A stretch of DNA of 64,000 bases, from assembly GCA_051654865.1 (NCBI GenBank), contig JBOFYV010000053.1, positions 1-64,000 on the forward strand, written 5' to 3'. The DNA is from JBOFOR01 sp051654865 (lineage in GTDB: Bacteria; Bacillota; Clostridia; Peptostreptococcales; Peptostreptococcaceae). A program made the position numbers and the translations under genes. Shown piece by piece: positions 31,635-40,583 of the stretch. Within the stretch, counting starts at the first letter, position 1; the number at the start of each line of letters is the position of its first letter. Under the pieces are notes generated by a model, which ran no database searches, was not told where the DNA came from, and saw nothing but the letters and a program-made list of their open reading frames with translations.

Positions 31635-34600
31635 ATGATTATTAAAAGAAGGAAAACAACAATAGTAGTACTATCCATTTTTTTAGCATTTAGCTTATTA
31701 TATAAAAAAGTAGATGCAGAGATGAGCAATACAAATCGAAACTTTAAAAAAATAACAATAGAGGATGGATTATCTCAAGGTAGTATAAAAGCAATAATTC
31801 AAGATAGTAAAGGATATATGTGGATAGGAACTAACGATGGGCTAAATAAATACAATGGAAATAAATTCACAGTATTTAAAAGTAATAAAAATAAAAAAGA
31901 TAGCTTAAGTGGTAACTTAATTTCAGATATAAAAGAAGACTTAAATGGAAATATTTGGGTAGGGACATCAACTGGATTAAATAAAATTGATTCTAAAACT
32001 AGTGAAATAACAAGATATTTACCAAATGTAGATGGATGTAATATATCTCATCATAGAATTAGAAAAATAATGGTATCTAGTAAGGGAGAAGTACTTGTTG
32101 CAACTGAAGATGGATTAAATAAATACGATAGAATAAATAATAACTTTATAAGATTGTATAATTCAACTAATGGGGAAAACTCTTTAACTCATCAGGACAT
32201 ATATGCACTAGTTGAAGATAGTAATGGTAACTATTGGGTGGGTACAAGAAATGGACTTAACAAAATCGATGGAAAAACAAAAAAGATTACGAAATATTTA
32301 GCTAAAGATAATGATATAAAAAGTATTAGTCATAATTTTATTTATAGCTTATATGCTGATGATCTAGATTTTATATGGATAGGTACATATTATGGAGGCT
32401 TGAATAAGTTAAACTTAGAAACTGGAACAGTCGAAAAATATATGCCTAATGAGCTGAATAAAATGCCAGGAGCTTTAATTAGAGATGTAATGAGAGATAG
32501 CAGAGGTATGGTTTGGATTGCAACTGATTATGGATTTGCCCAACTAAACGAAAAAAATAATGAATTCATTACGTATAATTCTAGCATATATAACTCTAAA
32601 AGCTTAATTAGTAATGATACGTTTTGTATAGCCGAAGAAAAATCCGGAGCTATTTGGATAGGAACAAGAGAAGGTGTAAATTTATTTAATCCTGAGAATT
32701 TATTTAATTATTATAAATCAGATCCTTCAGATAATAACTCTCTTAGCTCTGAAAGCTTATCAGGAATATATGAGGATGAAGATGGTCTATTGTGGATAGG
32801 TACAATATATGATGGATTAAATATATTTGACAGGAAAAAAGATAAAATAATTAGGATTGATGATAAAGTTGATTATGATGGAGAGGTGTATATAAGTAAT
32901 AACTTAGTAAGAGATATAGAAGGAATAGATAATCAAATTTGGATAGCTACTCAAAATGGGCTTAATATGTTTGATAAAGAAACTGGTAGAATATCTATAT
33001 ACACCGAAGATGAAGGTTTAATGTGTGATGATGTTAAAACTTTATGCATAGATAAAGATGGAATTCTTTGGATAGGAACCAGAGAAGGTTTATATTCTTA
33101 TGACAGAAATAATACATTTAAAGATTACTCAGAAGTTTTAAGAAGCAAAGGAATCAAATCAGTAGACATAAAAGATATCTATGAAGATTATGATGGCACA
33201 TTGTGGTTTGCATTAAAATCAGAGTATGGTTTACTAAGGTTTGATAAAGAAGAGAATAGAGTAAAATTATATAACAAATTTGATAAAAATAATAGTATAA
33301 ATTACACAAATATTTCATCAATAAACTCTGATAAGGTAGATAACTTATGGTTATCTACTGATAGTGGGTTAATAAAGTTTAACAAAGAAAGTGAAGAGTA
33401 TACTATATACACAGAAGAAGATGGACTTCCAAATAACTTTATTTATAGTGCGTTGTTTGAAGACGAAGAGCATTTATGGTTAAGTACCAATTACGGAATA
33501 TCAAAATTTAGCATTAAAGAAGAAACTTTTACAAACTTTGATAGTGCAGATGGACTTCAGGGGAATGAATTTAATGAGTATTCTTACTTTAAAAGTAACT
33601 CTGGAGAAATCTTCTTTGGGGGAACAAATGGATTAACTAGTTTCAATCCTAAAAACATAAAAGATAAAGTATTTAAAACTACAGTTAAGATAGAGTCAAT
33701 AAGTAGTAATTTAGGAAATATAAGTATAAAAAATAAGATGAATTTAAATTACAATATAAATCAACTTCAATTTACGTTCTTCTTGCCGGATTACAAGGAT
33801 ACAAGAAAAATACAGTATGCATATAAATTAGAAGGTTTAGATAAAGATTGGATAGTTATAGATGATGCCCAAATGGCAAATTATACAAATCTAAGAGCAG
33901 GAAGCTATACGTTTAATGTTTCAGCGAAGAATTCAAGTGGACATTGGAGTACACCAACAAGTATAAATATAACAATAGCTAGTCCACCATGGCGTACACC
34001 TATAGCATATATGATGTATGTATTATTATTTATAACCAGTGTCCTTTTAATTTGGAACAGAGTTAAAATTCTTGATAAACTAGTTAAACAAAGAACAGTT
34101 GAATTAAATAATAAACTAGTAGAAAATGAAGCATTATATTTAAAACTTTTAGAACATGAAAAATATAAAAATAACTATTTTATAAATTTATCTCATGAAC
34201 TTAGAACACCATTGAATATAATTTCAGCAACTCAAAACTTAATAGAAAACCTGAATAATAAAGGTATAGACATAAAAAAAGAGAAGATGAGTTACTATAT
34301 GAAAACAATAAAGAAAAACTGTGGAAGACTTATAAATCTTATTGACAATATAGTATATACATCAAAGATAGAATCAGGTTCTTATAAATTAAATATAAAC
34401 GAGTATGATATAGTATACTTAGTAGAGGAAGTTGCTTTATCAATGAAAGAACTAACTGCTAAAAAAAATATTGAATTAGTAATTGATCCACATATAGAGG
34501 AAAAAATCATTTGGTGTGATGAGGTTGAAATAGAAAGGGTAATTATTAATTTAATATCTAATGCTATTAAGTTCACTAATGAAGATGGATTTATAAATAT

Positions 34601-34862
34601 AAGTATATATGATTTAGGAGATACTATTAAAATATCAGTAAAAGACAATGGTATAGGTATTGATCCTAAAAACCATCATTCCATATTTGATAGATTCTCA
34701 CAAGAATACTCTAACACCTCTGAGGAGTATGGGGGGAGTGGGTTAGGCTTAACATTAAGTCGCCAGCTAATCCAGCTTCATCAAGGAGATATATGGGTAA
34801 ATAGTGAGTTAGGTAAAGGTAGTGAATTTATAATAATATTACCAGTAAAGCAAAAAGAATAG
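31635..34862 (+). CDS. Two-component-regulator-propeller sensor histidine kinase
   Basis: The 1075-residue product has an N-terminal signal/anchor helix. About fourteen propeller repeats follow, each with WIGT-, DGLN- or GLNK-type motifs, forming two seven-bladed beta-propellers (about 40-690). Then come a Y_Y_Y domain (about 700-785), one membrane helix (near 795-815), a HisKA domain with NLSHELRTPLN and a HATPase domain (DNGIGID, GGSGLGLTLS). Unlike Bacteroides hybrid sensors it has no receiver or AraC domain and no response regulator beside it. The extracytoplasmic propellers probably bind a carbohydrate or other polymer; that is inferred from homologues. Confidence 0.92.
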   Translation: MIIKRRKTTIVVLSIFLAFSLLYKKVDAEMSNTNRNFKKITIEDGLSQGSIKAIIQDSKGYMWIGTNDGLNKYNGNKFTVFKSNKNKKDSLSGNLISDIKEDLNGNIWVGTSTGLNKIDSKTSEITRYLPNVDGCNISHHRIRKIMVSSKGEVLVATEDGLNKYDRINNNFIRLYNSTNGENSLTHQDIYALVEDSNGNYWVGTRNGLNKIDGKTKKITKYLAKDNDIKSISHNFIYSLYADDLDFIWIGTYYGGLNKLNLETGTVEKYMPNELNKMPGALIRDVMRDSRGMVWIATDYGFAQLNEKNNEFITYNSSIYNSKSLISNDTFCIAEEKSGAIWIGTREGVNLFNPENLFNYYKSDPSDNNSLSSESLSGIYEDEDGLLWIGTIYDGLNIFDRKKDKIIRIDDKVDYDGEVYISNNLVRDIEGIDNQIWIATQNGLNMFDKETGRISIYTEDEGLMCDDVKTLCIDKDGILWIGTREGLYSYDRNNTFKDYSEVLRSKGIKSVDIKDIYEDYDGTLWFALKSEYGLLRFDKEENRVKLYNKFDKNNSINYTNISSINSDKVDNLWLSTDSGLIKFNKESEEYTIYTEEDGLPNNFIYSALFEDEEHLWLSTNYGISKFSIKEETFTNFDSADGLQGNEFNEYSYFKSNSGEIFFGGTNGLTSFNPKNIKDKVFKTTVKIESISSNLGNISIKNKMNLNYNINQLQFTFFLPDYKDTRKIQYAYKLEGLDKDWIVIDDAQMANYTNLRAGSYTFNVSAKNSSGHWSTPTSINITIASPPWRTPIAYMMYVLLFITSVLLIWNRVKILDKLVKQRTVELNNKLVENEALYLKLLEHEKYKNNYFINLSHELRTPLNIISATQNLIENLNNKGIDIKKEKMSYYMKTIKKNCGRLINLIDNIVYTSKIESGSYKLNINEYDIVYLVEEVALSMKELTAKKNIELVIDPHIEEKIIWCDEVEIERVIINLISNAIKFTNEDGFINISIYDLGDTIKISVKDNGIGIDPKNHHSIFDRFSQEYSNTSEEYGGSGLGLTLSRQLIQLHQGDIWVNSELGKGSEFIIILPVKQKE

Positions 34863-34875
34863 AGGAATTAATTTA

Positions 34876-34926
34876 AAAATAGCCTAAAGATTGGATTAGT
34901 TTAAATCTATATCTGTAGGCTATTTT
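34876..34926 (+). terminator. Terminator after propeller kinase
   Basis: Arms AAAATAGCCTA (34876-34886) and TAGGCTATTTT (34916-34926) close a 29-base apex. The stem ends in TATTTT. Confidence 0.7.
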
Positions 34927-34927
34927 A

Positions 34928-34936
34928 TGCTATAAT
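34928..34936 (+). promoter_or_regulatory. Extended -10 promoter
   Basis: TGCTATAAT lies 33 bp upstream of the next ATG at 34969 and just after the preceding terminator, so the following gene is its own transcription unit. Confidence 0.6.
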
Positions 34937-34968
34937 TTACTCTTAATATCTAAGAAGGGAGGATACAG

Positions 34969-36249
34969 ATGATTAAAGAATCAATTTCCCCTATATTTAT
35001 GCTGATTTTAGCAGTTTTAATTATTATTCTAGGATATTTGACTTTATTTGAGCCACTATACTTAGAGTCTATAATAAGTTGGATAATACCAACGTTTAGT
35101 ATAGGTGTAGGTGGATTATCAATACTAACTTATATATTTAATAAAAATGAAAAAAGAGTTCAATCTCTTTTATCGGGAGTTTTATATATAATATTTGGGA
35201 TGATTGTTAAATATGAAATGAAGGTAATTGAAGTTTCTATAGTATTCATTTCAGGGGTATATGCATTTATAAATTTTATGGCTCAATTTGTTTCTATGAT
35301 TATACTACACAATAATAAAGCTAAGTTAAGAATATTTTCAACTATAAGTACAATAGTTTCTTTATCATTTAGCTTATTATTAATAATGCACCCGATAAGA
35401 TCGAGACCATTATTATTTAAAATGGCAGGAATTTATTTAATACTATATGGCTTAACTCATCTTAATGAATTTATAGAGGAAGTATTTGACAAAAACAAAA
35501 TAAGAAACAATTTAAAAAGAAGGTTTAAAATAAGACTACCTGTTATTTATACAGCGTTTTTACCACAGAAAATTCTTGAAAAAATTAATGAATCATTAAA
35601 GGTCAATTCAGTTGAAGTACTTGTAGAAAATAATTATGATAAAACTGGTGAATTAGAAGTATTTATTCATCTAGGTAAAGAATGTGCTAATGGATTTGGA
35701 CATATCGATATTTGTTATAAAGACAAGATATATTGTTATGGAAGTTATGACGATAAATCTAAACGATTATTTGAAACAATTAGTGACGGTGTATTAATAG
35801 AAGTAGATAGATATAAATATATTGACTATGTTACAAAAAGTAGGCATTTAGTTTCCTTTGTATTGTCATTAAATGAAAATCAATGCGATGCAGTAGAAAA
35901 AAGAATAAGTTTATTAAAAAAAGAATGCGTAAGATGGCAATGTGATGCAGAAAAAAATAATTTTACTGGATATACAGATTACACAAACTTATTATATTTA
36001 GAAACTGGTGCTACGCTATATAAATTTAAATCTGGTTATTTTAAAACATATTTTGTATTAATAACAAACTGTGTCAAGTTAGCAGATAATATTATAGGGG
36101 CTGTAGGATTAGATATTATAGCAATAAATGGAATTATAACCCCGGGGATATATTATAATTATCTAAATAATTTATTCAATAAGAAAAATACAGTTGTAGT
36201 AGGAAGAAACATATATAATATAGTAGAGGAAATCGAAAGCCATATATAA
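34969..36249 (+). CDS. HdeD/DUF308-like membrane protein with C-terminal papain-like domain (putative)
   Basis: The 426-residue product has six membrane helices in residues 1-170 arranged like DUF308/HdeD proteins. A cytosolic or extracytosolic domain of about 250 residues follows. In it LEVFIHLGKECANGFGHID contains a candidate active-site His and VLITNCVKLADNIIG a candidate Asn-Cys, a pattern reminiscent of permuted papain-fold proteins (YiiX/DUF4105-like). I do not recognise the exact family, so protease or acyl-transfer activity is speculation. It stands alone between two terminators. Confidence 0.6.
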   Translation: MIKESISPIFMLILAVLIIILGYLTLFEPLYLESIISWIIPTFSIGVGGLSILTYIFNKNEKRVQSLLSGVLYIIFGMIVKYEMKVIEVSIVFISGVYAFINFMAQFVSMIILHNNKAKLRIFSTISTIVSLSFSLLLIMHPIRSRPLLFKMAGIYLILYGLTHLNEFIEEVFDKNKIRNNLKRRFKIRLPVIYTAFLPQKILEKINESLKVNSVEVLVENNYDKTGELEVFIHLGKECANGFGHIDICYKDKIYCYGSYDDKSKRLFETISDGVLIEVDRYKYIDYVTKSRHLVSFVLSLNENQCDAVEKRISLLKKECVRWQCDAEKNNFTGYTDYTNLLYLETGATLYKFKSGYFKTYFVLITNCVKLADNIIGAVGLDIIAINGIITPGIYYNYLNNLFNKKNTVVVGRNIYNIVEEIESHI

Positions 36250-36256
36250 AAAAATT

Positions 36257-36302
36257 AATGCCTAGTATTTGTATAGTTAGAATTATACAAATACTAGGCA
36301 TT
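36257..36302. terminator. Bidirectional terminator between convergent genes
   Basis: Perfect 19-bp arms, AATGCCTAGTATTTGTATA and its complement, around an 8-base loop. A/T runs flank both ends, serving the membrane protein gene (+) and the dCMP deaminase gene (-). Confidence 0.88.
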
Positions 36303-36308
36303 AGTTTT

Positions 36309-36824
36309 TTATATACAATCTATATTAAATGAAATCTCTATAGAATTAGATTGAGGCTTCAATTGAGTTAATTTAATGCCAGAAGCTTTTAACATTTTCT
36401 TAGAGGCTTTTACTATATCTGTACTAGCATATTTATCACTTAAATAAATAATTTCCTTTATACCACTTTGAATAATAGCTTTAGCACATTCGTTGCAAGG
36501 GAAAAGTGCAACGTACAACTTAGAACCTACAAGTGACTTACCTTGAGCATTTAATATTGCATTAAGCTCTGCATGAACTACAAAAGGATATTTTGTATCT
36601 AGAAAATCCCCATCCCTTCCCCAAGGAAAATCATCATCCGAGCAACCTGCAGGTAGTCCGTTATAACCAACACTAAGAATTGTATTTCCATTTAAACCAT
36701 TAGAGTCTGGACCACTAACAATACAGGCCCCTACTTGAGTACTTGGATCTTTACTTCTTTTAGCAGATAAAAGTGCCACTCCCATAAAGTATTCATCCCA
36801 TGATATATAATTAGTATTCTTCAT
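36309..36824 (-). CDS. dCMP deaminase family protein
   Basis: Zinc-dependent deoxycytidylate deaminase-like protein of 171 residues. Zinc and catalytic residues are in HAELNAI and PCNECAKAII; SKDPSTQVGACIV and the GYNGLPAG substrate loop are typical of dCMP deaminase/ComEB. I choose the ATG at 36824 (AGGAG 10 bp upstream) because the longer reading frame adds a 36-residue hydrophobic extension not seen in the family. It makes dUMP from dCMP for thymidylate synthesis. Confidence 0.9.
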   Translation of the reverse strand: MKNTNYISWDEYFMGVALLSAKRSKDPSTQVGACIVSGPDSNGLNGNTILSVGYNGLPAGCSDDDFPWGRDGDFLDTKYPFVVHAELNAILNAQGKSLVGSKLYVALFPCNECAKAIIQSGIKEIIYLSDKYASTDIVKASKKMLKASGIKLTQLKPQSNSIEISFNIDCI

Positions 36825-37065
36825 ACAATATAATCTCCTATTCGTTTTAAATATTATATATAAGTTTACAATAATTAGTAATAAGGTGCAATAAAAAGTA
36901 TGTTTAATATTAATAGATTTAGTATTCAACATACATTAAAAGTGAGTATTGGGATATGTTCAATATACAGATGGATTAACTCCCGTTAAAAAAGATTTTA
37001 TTGGTTTAAAGTCCTTAAAAATGGAAAACTAATTAAAACATTATATAATTATACAAGGAGAAAAG

Positions 37066-37866
37066 ATGAATAGAATTATAACTATAGCATCAAATGATGT
37101 AGACGAATCCATAAGTACAGAGCAACTACTAAAAGAAAAGCTTATAGAGGCGGGGTTTTTAACAAGTAATACTATAGAAGAAAATACAGAGTTATTAGTA
37201 TGTATAGGAGGCGATGGTTCTTTTTTAAGAACTATGCACAGATTTAACTTTCCCAATGTACCTATAATAGTAATAAACACAGGTCATTTAGGTTTTTTTG
37301 CTGAAGTAAACCCAGACCAATTAGATAAGTTTATTAGTGAATATAAAGGAGGTAATTACTTTATTCAAGACTCTAATTTGATAAAAGCAAATATATTTAC
37401 CAAGTATTTTTGTACTGAGATAACAGCTATAAATGAGGTTGTAATAAAAAATATAGCTTCAAGGACGGTCCACTTAGACTTAGAAGTAAATCAAACTAAA
37501 ATGCATAGATTTAGTGGAGATGGTATGTTAATATCAACACCGATAGGCTCAACCGCTTATAACTATTCTGCTGGAGGAAGTTTAGTAGACCCAAGTCTTG
37601 AACTGTTTCAACTAACACCTATAGCACCAATGAACACAAAAGTATATAGATCATTTACATCTAGTATTATTTTGTCTATTAACTCGATTATAACTATTTA
37701 CCCTAATCATAGATTTGAAAATTCTACATTAGTAGTTGTAGATGGAGAAGAATTTAGATTTAATGAATTAGAAAAAATAGACATTCTAAAATCAGAAACT
37801 AAACTTAAATTACTAAGAATAAATGGATATGAATTTTGGAATAGAGTATCTGATAAGTTTTTGTAA
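37066..37866 (+). CDS. nadK: NAD kinase
   Basis: The 266-residue product has the NAD kinase motifs CIGGDGSFLRT (ATP/NAD loop), NTGHLGFFAE and the conserved GDGMLISTPIGSTAYNYSAGG block (split here by a possible LI insertion relative to other members). It phosphorylates NAD to NADP in the cytoplasm. ATG follows CAAGGAGAAAAG. It is divergently oriented from the dCMP deaminase gene, and precedes the exporter pair. Confidence 0.92.
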   Translation: MNRIITIASNDVDESISTEQLLKEKLIEAGFLTSNTIEENTELLVCIGGDGSFLRTMHRFNFPNVPIIVINTGHLGFFAEVNPDQLDKFISEYKGGNYFIQDSNLIKANIFTKYFCTEITAINEVVIKNIASRTVHLDLEVNQTKMHRFSGDGMLISTPIGSTAYNYSAGGSLVDPSLELFQLTPIAPMNTKVYRSFTSSIILSINSIITIYPNHRFENSTLVVVDGEEFRFNELEKIDILKSETKLKLLRINGYEFWNRVSDKFL

Positions 37867-37942
37867 AATATGCTTTATAGATTTATAACAAAATGGTATA
37901 ATGTATTTTTGACAAAATAAATATGGACGGGGGATGGTATTT

Positions 37943-38731
37943 ATGATAGAACAAACTAATCATAAGTATAAAAAGGATGTATTAAGATTAGCTACATTTG
38001 TAGGTCAACTAATGCTTGCCAATGGTGCAGAAACGTTCAGAGTAGATGATACAGTAAAGAGAATTTGTAAATCTAGAGGATTTTCACATATAAATGTATT
38101 TATGGCTCCTAATACGATAATTGTTTCTGATGATAGATTTGATGGGTATACGTTTATGAAAGTAATAGAAAATAGATGCATTAATTTATATAAGGTAGAT
38201 TTATTGAATGATTTTTCTAGAAAATTTGTTAGTCAAATTGATATGTCTATAGAGGAAGCAATAGAGGAATTAAAAAACTTAGATGAAAAATCACCTCATT
38301 CTCCAATTGCAACAAACATCTGGACAGCAATAGGTTCATCTAGTTTTGCAGTTTTAGTTGGAGGAGATAATTTTATAACCTTTATGCTTACATTGATAAC
38401 TTCAGTTATGGCAATGATGATATTTGATAAGGTAAAAAAAATAAGTACAATACCAGTATTTGCGACTTTAATATCATCAATGGTAATAGGATTTTTTGGA
38501 GTGGGACTTGTTGAGTTTGGAGTCCTACAAACACCTAAAATGTTAATTGTAGGATCAATAATGCCTCTATTACCAGGAGTACCATTTATAAAAGCCATAA
38601 GAGATTTAGTCTCAGGGGAATTAATGTCTGGTGTTGGGAGAGCAATAGATGCAGCTATTATTGCTACGGCTATTGCTGTAGGCGTAGGTATGTCAATGAA
38701 TATATATATTAAGTGGGGAGGATTATTATAA
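37943..38731 (+). CDS. Threonine/serine exporter family, large half (YjjP/DUF1212)
   Basis: N-terminal cytoplasmic domain of about 120 residues (FVGQLMLANGAETFRVDDT, the YjjP signature) followed by five membrane helices. It pairs with the small YjjB-like half encoded next; the two correspond to the halves of corynebacterial ThrE. Start set at ATG 37943 because GACGGGGG lies 9 bp upstream; the ATG at 37934 touches that site. The substrate in homologues is Thr/Ser or a dicarboxylate such as succinate, so export of an organic or amino acid is all that can be said. Confidence 0.87.
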   Translation: MIEQTNHKYKKDVLRLATFVGQLMLANGAETFRVDDTVKRICKSRGFSHINVFMAPNTIIVSDDRFDGYTFMKVIENRCINLYKVDLLNDFSRKFVSQIDMSIEEAIEELKNLDEKSPHSPIATNIWTAIGSSSFAVLVGGDNFITFMLTLITSVMAMMIFDKVKKISTIPVFATLISSMVIGFFGVGLVEFGVLQTPKMLIVGSIMPLLPGVPFIKAIRDLVSGELMSGVGRAIDAAIIATAIAVGVGMSMNIYIKWGGLL

Positions 38732-39183
38732 TGATTACAATGCCACTATATATACACATTATATTTTCATATTTAGCAGCTGTTGGATTTGCAGTGTTTT
38801 TAAATTCACCAAAGAAGACCTTATATATATCAGGTGCCGTAGGAATGATATCATGGACTATATATGTATTATTGATGAGAATTAATTTTGATATGATAAG
38901 TTCAAATTTTATTGCAGCGTCGGTTGCTGCATTAATATGCGAGATATTAGCAAGAAAAATGAAAAAACCGACTATTTTATTTGTAGTACCAGGAATTATA
39001 ACTTTAATTCCTGGCCTTGGTTTATACAATACAATGTACTATTTAATTGAAGGGGACTACAGGCTAGCGGTAACTACAGGTATGAATGTAATTCTTGCAA
39101 GTGGAGCTATTGCATTAGGCGTGATTGTAGTAACTTCTTTATTTAGAACCTATTATATGAATTTGAAGAAAAATATTAAATAG
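38731..39183 (+). CDS. Threonine/serine exporter family, small half (YjjB/DUF3815)
   Basis: Membrane protein of 150 residues with four helices and the motif VPGIITLIPGLGLYNTMYYLIEGD typical of YjjB. ATG overlaps the upstream TAA (TAATG), with GGGGAGG 9 bp before it; this translational coupling fits a 1:1 complex with the large half. Confidence 0.87.
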   Translation: MITMPLYIHIIFSYLAAVGFAVFLNSPKKTLYISGAVGMISWTIYVLLMRINFDMISSNFIAASVAALICEILARKMKKPTILFVVPGIITLIPGLGLYNTMYYLIEGDYRLAVTTGMNVILASGAIALGVIVVTSLFRTYYMNLKKNIK

Positions 39184-39224
39184 AATAAATGGATTTATGT
39201 GAATAATATATTAGTCCATTACCA

Positions 39225-39263
39225 ATATTATATATGTACCATTATTAAGTACATATATAATAT
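39225..39263 (+). repeat. Perfect 15-bp-arm inverted repeat directly before an RBS
   Basis: ATATTATATATGTAC (39225-39239) pairs without mismatch with GTACATATATAATAT (39249-39263) around a 9-base loop. The Shine-Dalgarno AGAGGTG of the small gene begins at the next base. It may be an operator or a 5' RNA stem that protects or gates the short message. Confidence 0.8.
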
Positions 39264-39277
39264 AAGAGGTGACTAAG

Positions 39278-39466
39278 ATGCAAAAAAATGCAAAACAAGA
39301 ATTACAAAGTGCTTGTAATCAATTATCAAGTGTAAAAAACGCATTAAATCAAGCAATGAGTACAGTAGAAAAACCAAATAATAAACAAGAGGTACAAAAA
39401 GCATTAGATGCAGTTAATAATGCAGTTTCTGTAGCTAATAGTGCTTGTAATAATTACCAAGATTAA
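39278..39466 (+). CDS. Small helical protein of unknown function
   Basis: The 62-residue product from ATG 39278 (AGAGGTG 6 bp upstream) has regular heptad-like spacing of Leu, Val and Ala and two cysteines (SACNQL, SACNNY). It should form two amphipathic helices. No family recognised. It is a monocistronic unit: a strong inverted repeat just upstream and a strong terminator just downstream suggest abundant or stable RNA. Confidence 0.75.
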   Translation: MQKNAKQELQSACNQLSSVKNALNQAMSTVEKPNNKQEVQKALDAVNNAVSVANSACNNYQD

Positions 39467-39475
39467 TAGTAGTAT

Positions 39476-39508
39476 AAAGGGTATACAACAATATGTTGTA
39501 TACCCTTT
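39476..39508 (+). terminator. Terminator of the small helical protein gene
   Basis: Perfect 15-bp arms AAAGGGTATACAACA/TGTTGTATACCCTTT with a 3-base loop. Confidence 0.88.
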
Positions 39509-39542
39509 ATTTAAATATATCTAGAGCTATAAGGAGAGGACA

Positions 39543-39830
39543 ATGAATGATAATTGTGAACTATGTGAAAGAAATGTAGTTAACTTAACTAAGCACCATC
39601 TATTACCTAGAGAAGAAGGTGGAAAAGAGGAACACATAAGTTATTTATGTGAAGATTGTCATAAACAAATACATGCGCTATATACTAATAAGGAACTTGC
39701 AATAAGATTGGACACTATAGATAAACTAAAAAACGATGAAAAGATAACTAAATATATAAAATTTATAAAAAAGCAATCTCCAAGTAAAATAACAAAAATA
39801 AAAAAATCTAGAAATGTAAGAAAATGTTAA
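39543..39830 (+). CDS. HNH endonuclease-like small protein
   Basis: Protein of 95 residues with C5/C8 (CELC), the HHLLPRE histidines, and C36/C39/H40 plus H44 (CEDCHKQIHALY), which together make an HNH-type zinc/metal fold. The basic Lys-rich tail could bind nucleic acid. Such stand-alone HNH proteins are widespread in Firmicutes without a defined role. Strong GGAGAGGA ribosome site; no phage or intron context is seen. Confidence 0.82.
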   Translation: MNDNCELCERNVVNLTKHHLLPREEGGKEEHISYLCEDCHKQIHALYTNKELAIRLDTIDKLKNDEKITKYIKFIKKQSPSKITKIKKSRNVRKC

Positions 39831-39834
39831 TTAT

Positions 39835-39877
39835 AAAAATATAAAATAGGACTATATATGTCCTATTTTATATTTTT
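39835..39877. terminator. Bidirectional terminator
   Basis: Perfect arms of 18 bp, AAAAATATAAAATAGGAC and its complement, between the converging HNH and lipoprotein genes. Confidence 0.87.
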
Positions 39878-39881
39878 ATAA

Positions 39882-40397
39882 TTATTTTATAATTTCAAGT
39901 ATTTTATTTTCGATATCTTTAGCTTTAGGAGCAGCTATAAAGTAAACATAATTACCTTTATTATTTAAAATAGAATTAGCCATAATAGTTATATTTTCTT
40001 CAGAACCATATCCGTCAGCAAATTGTTTATATTTTAAATTATTAGTAATAAGATTTTCTAAAGCTTCATTAACCGATTTAACATCATTTGTTTTTATAAA
40101 TATTACTTCTTGTAATTTATTAGTTAAAGGGTATGTTAATACAAAACCATCTTCTAATTTATCTTTAACAGGATTTAATTCATCTGCAACATATTCTTTT
40201 ATAGGTGTATTCACAAATTCATTAGTTTCTGTAATAGATAAATAGTCAGGAGTATTTATAGAATTTAAAACATCTTCTACTTTATTATCATGTTTTTGAG
40301 GATTATTCTCTAAATCATTTTTATTAGAACATCCTACTGATAGTATTAATATAAATACTATTAGAGTTATAAAAATTATACTTTTAAATTTATTCAT
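39882..40397 (-). CDS. DUF4358-type lipoprotein
   Basis: The 171-residue product has a signal peptide ending in the lipobox LSVGC (Cys23), so it should be anchored outside the membrane. The rest resembles DUF4358 lipoproteins of Clostridia (conserved blocks around VFIKTND and the C-terminal VYFIAAP). No activity is known. It is divergent from the phosphodiesterase-like gene at 40584. Confidence 0.78.
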   Translation of the reverse strand: MNKFKSIIFITLIVFILILSVGCSNKNDLENNPQKHDNKVEDVLNSINTPDYLSITETNEFVNTPIKEYVADELNPVKDKLEDGFVLTYPLTNKLQEVIFIKTNDVKSVNEALENLITNNLKYKQFADGYGSEENITIMANSILNNKGNYVYFIAAPKAKDIENKILEIIK

Positions 40398-40583
40398 ATT
40401 TTACCTCTTTTCAAAATAGTTTATATCTATTTTATTATAACCAAATAGGTAAAAAACTAGTGCGATTAACATTATATTAATTTAATATTAAAATATATTT
40501 AAATTATATATTTAAGATATAAAAAATAAATATTTGAATAAAATAGATAGATAATATTAACAAAAAGATAAGGTGAAATTTAT

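Noticed and set aside
39543..39830. HNH protein as a homing endonuclease or prophage terminase-associated gene
   Set aside because: No intron, intein or phage genes surround it; it is flanked by ordinary terminators and housekeeping-type genes.
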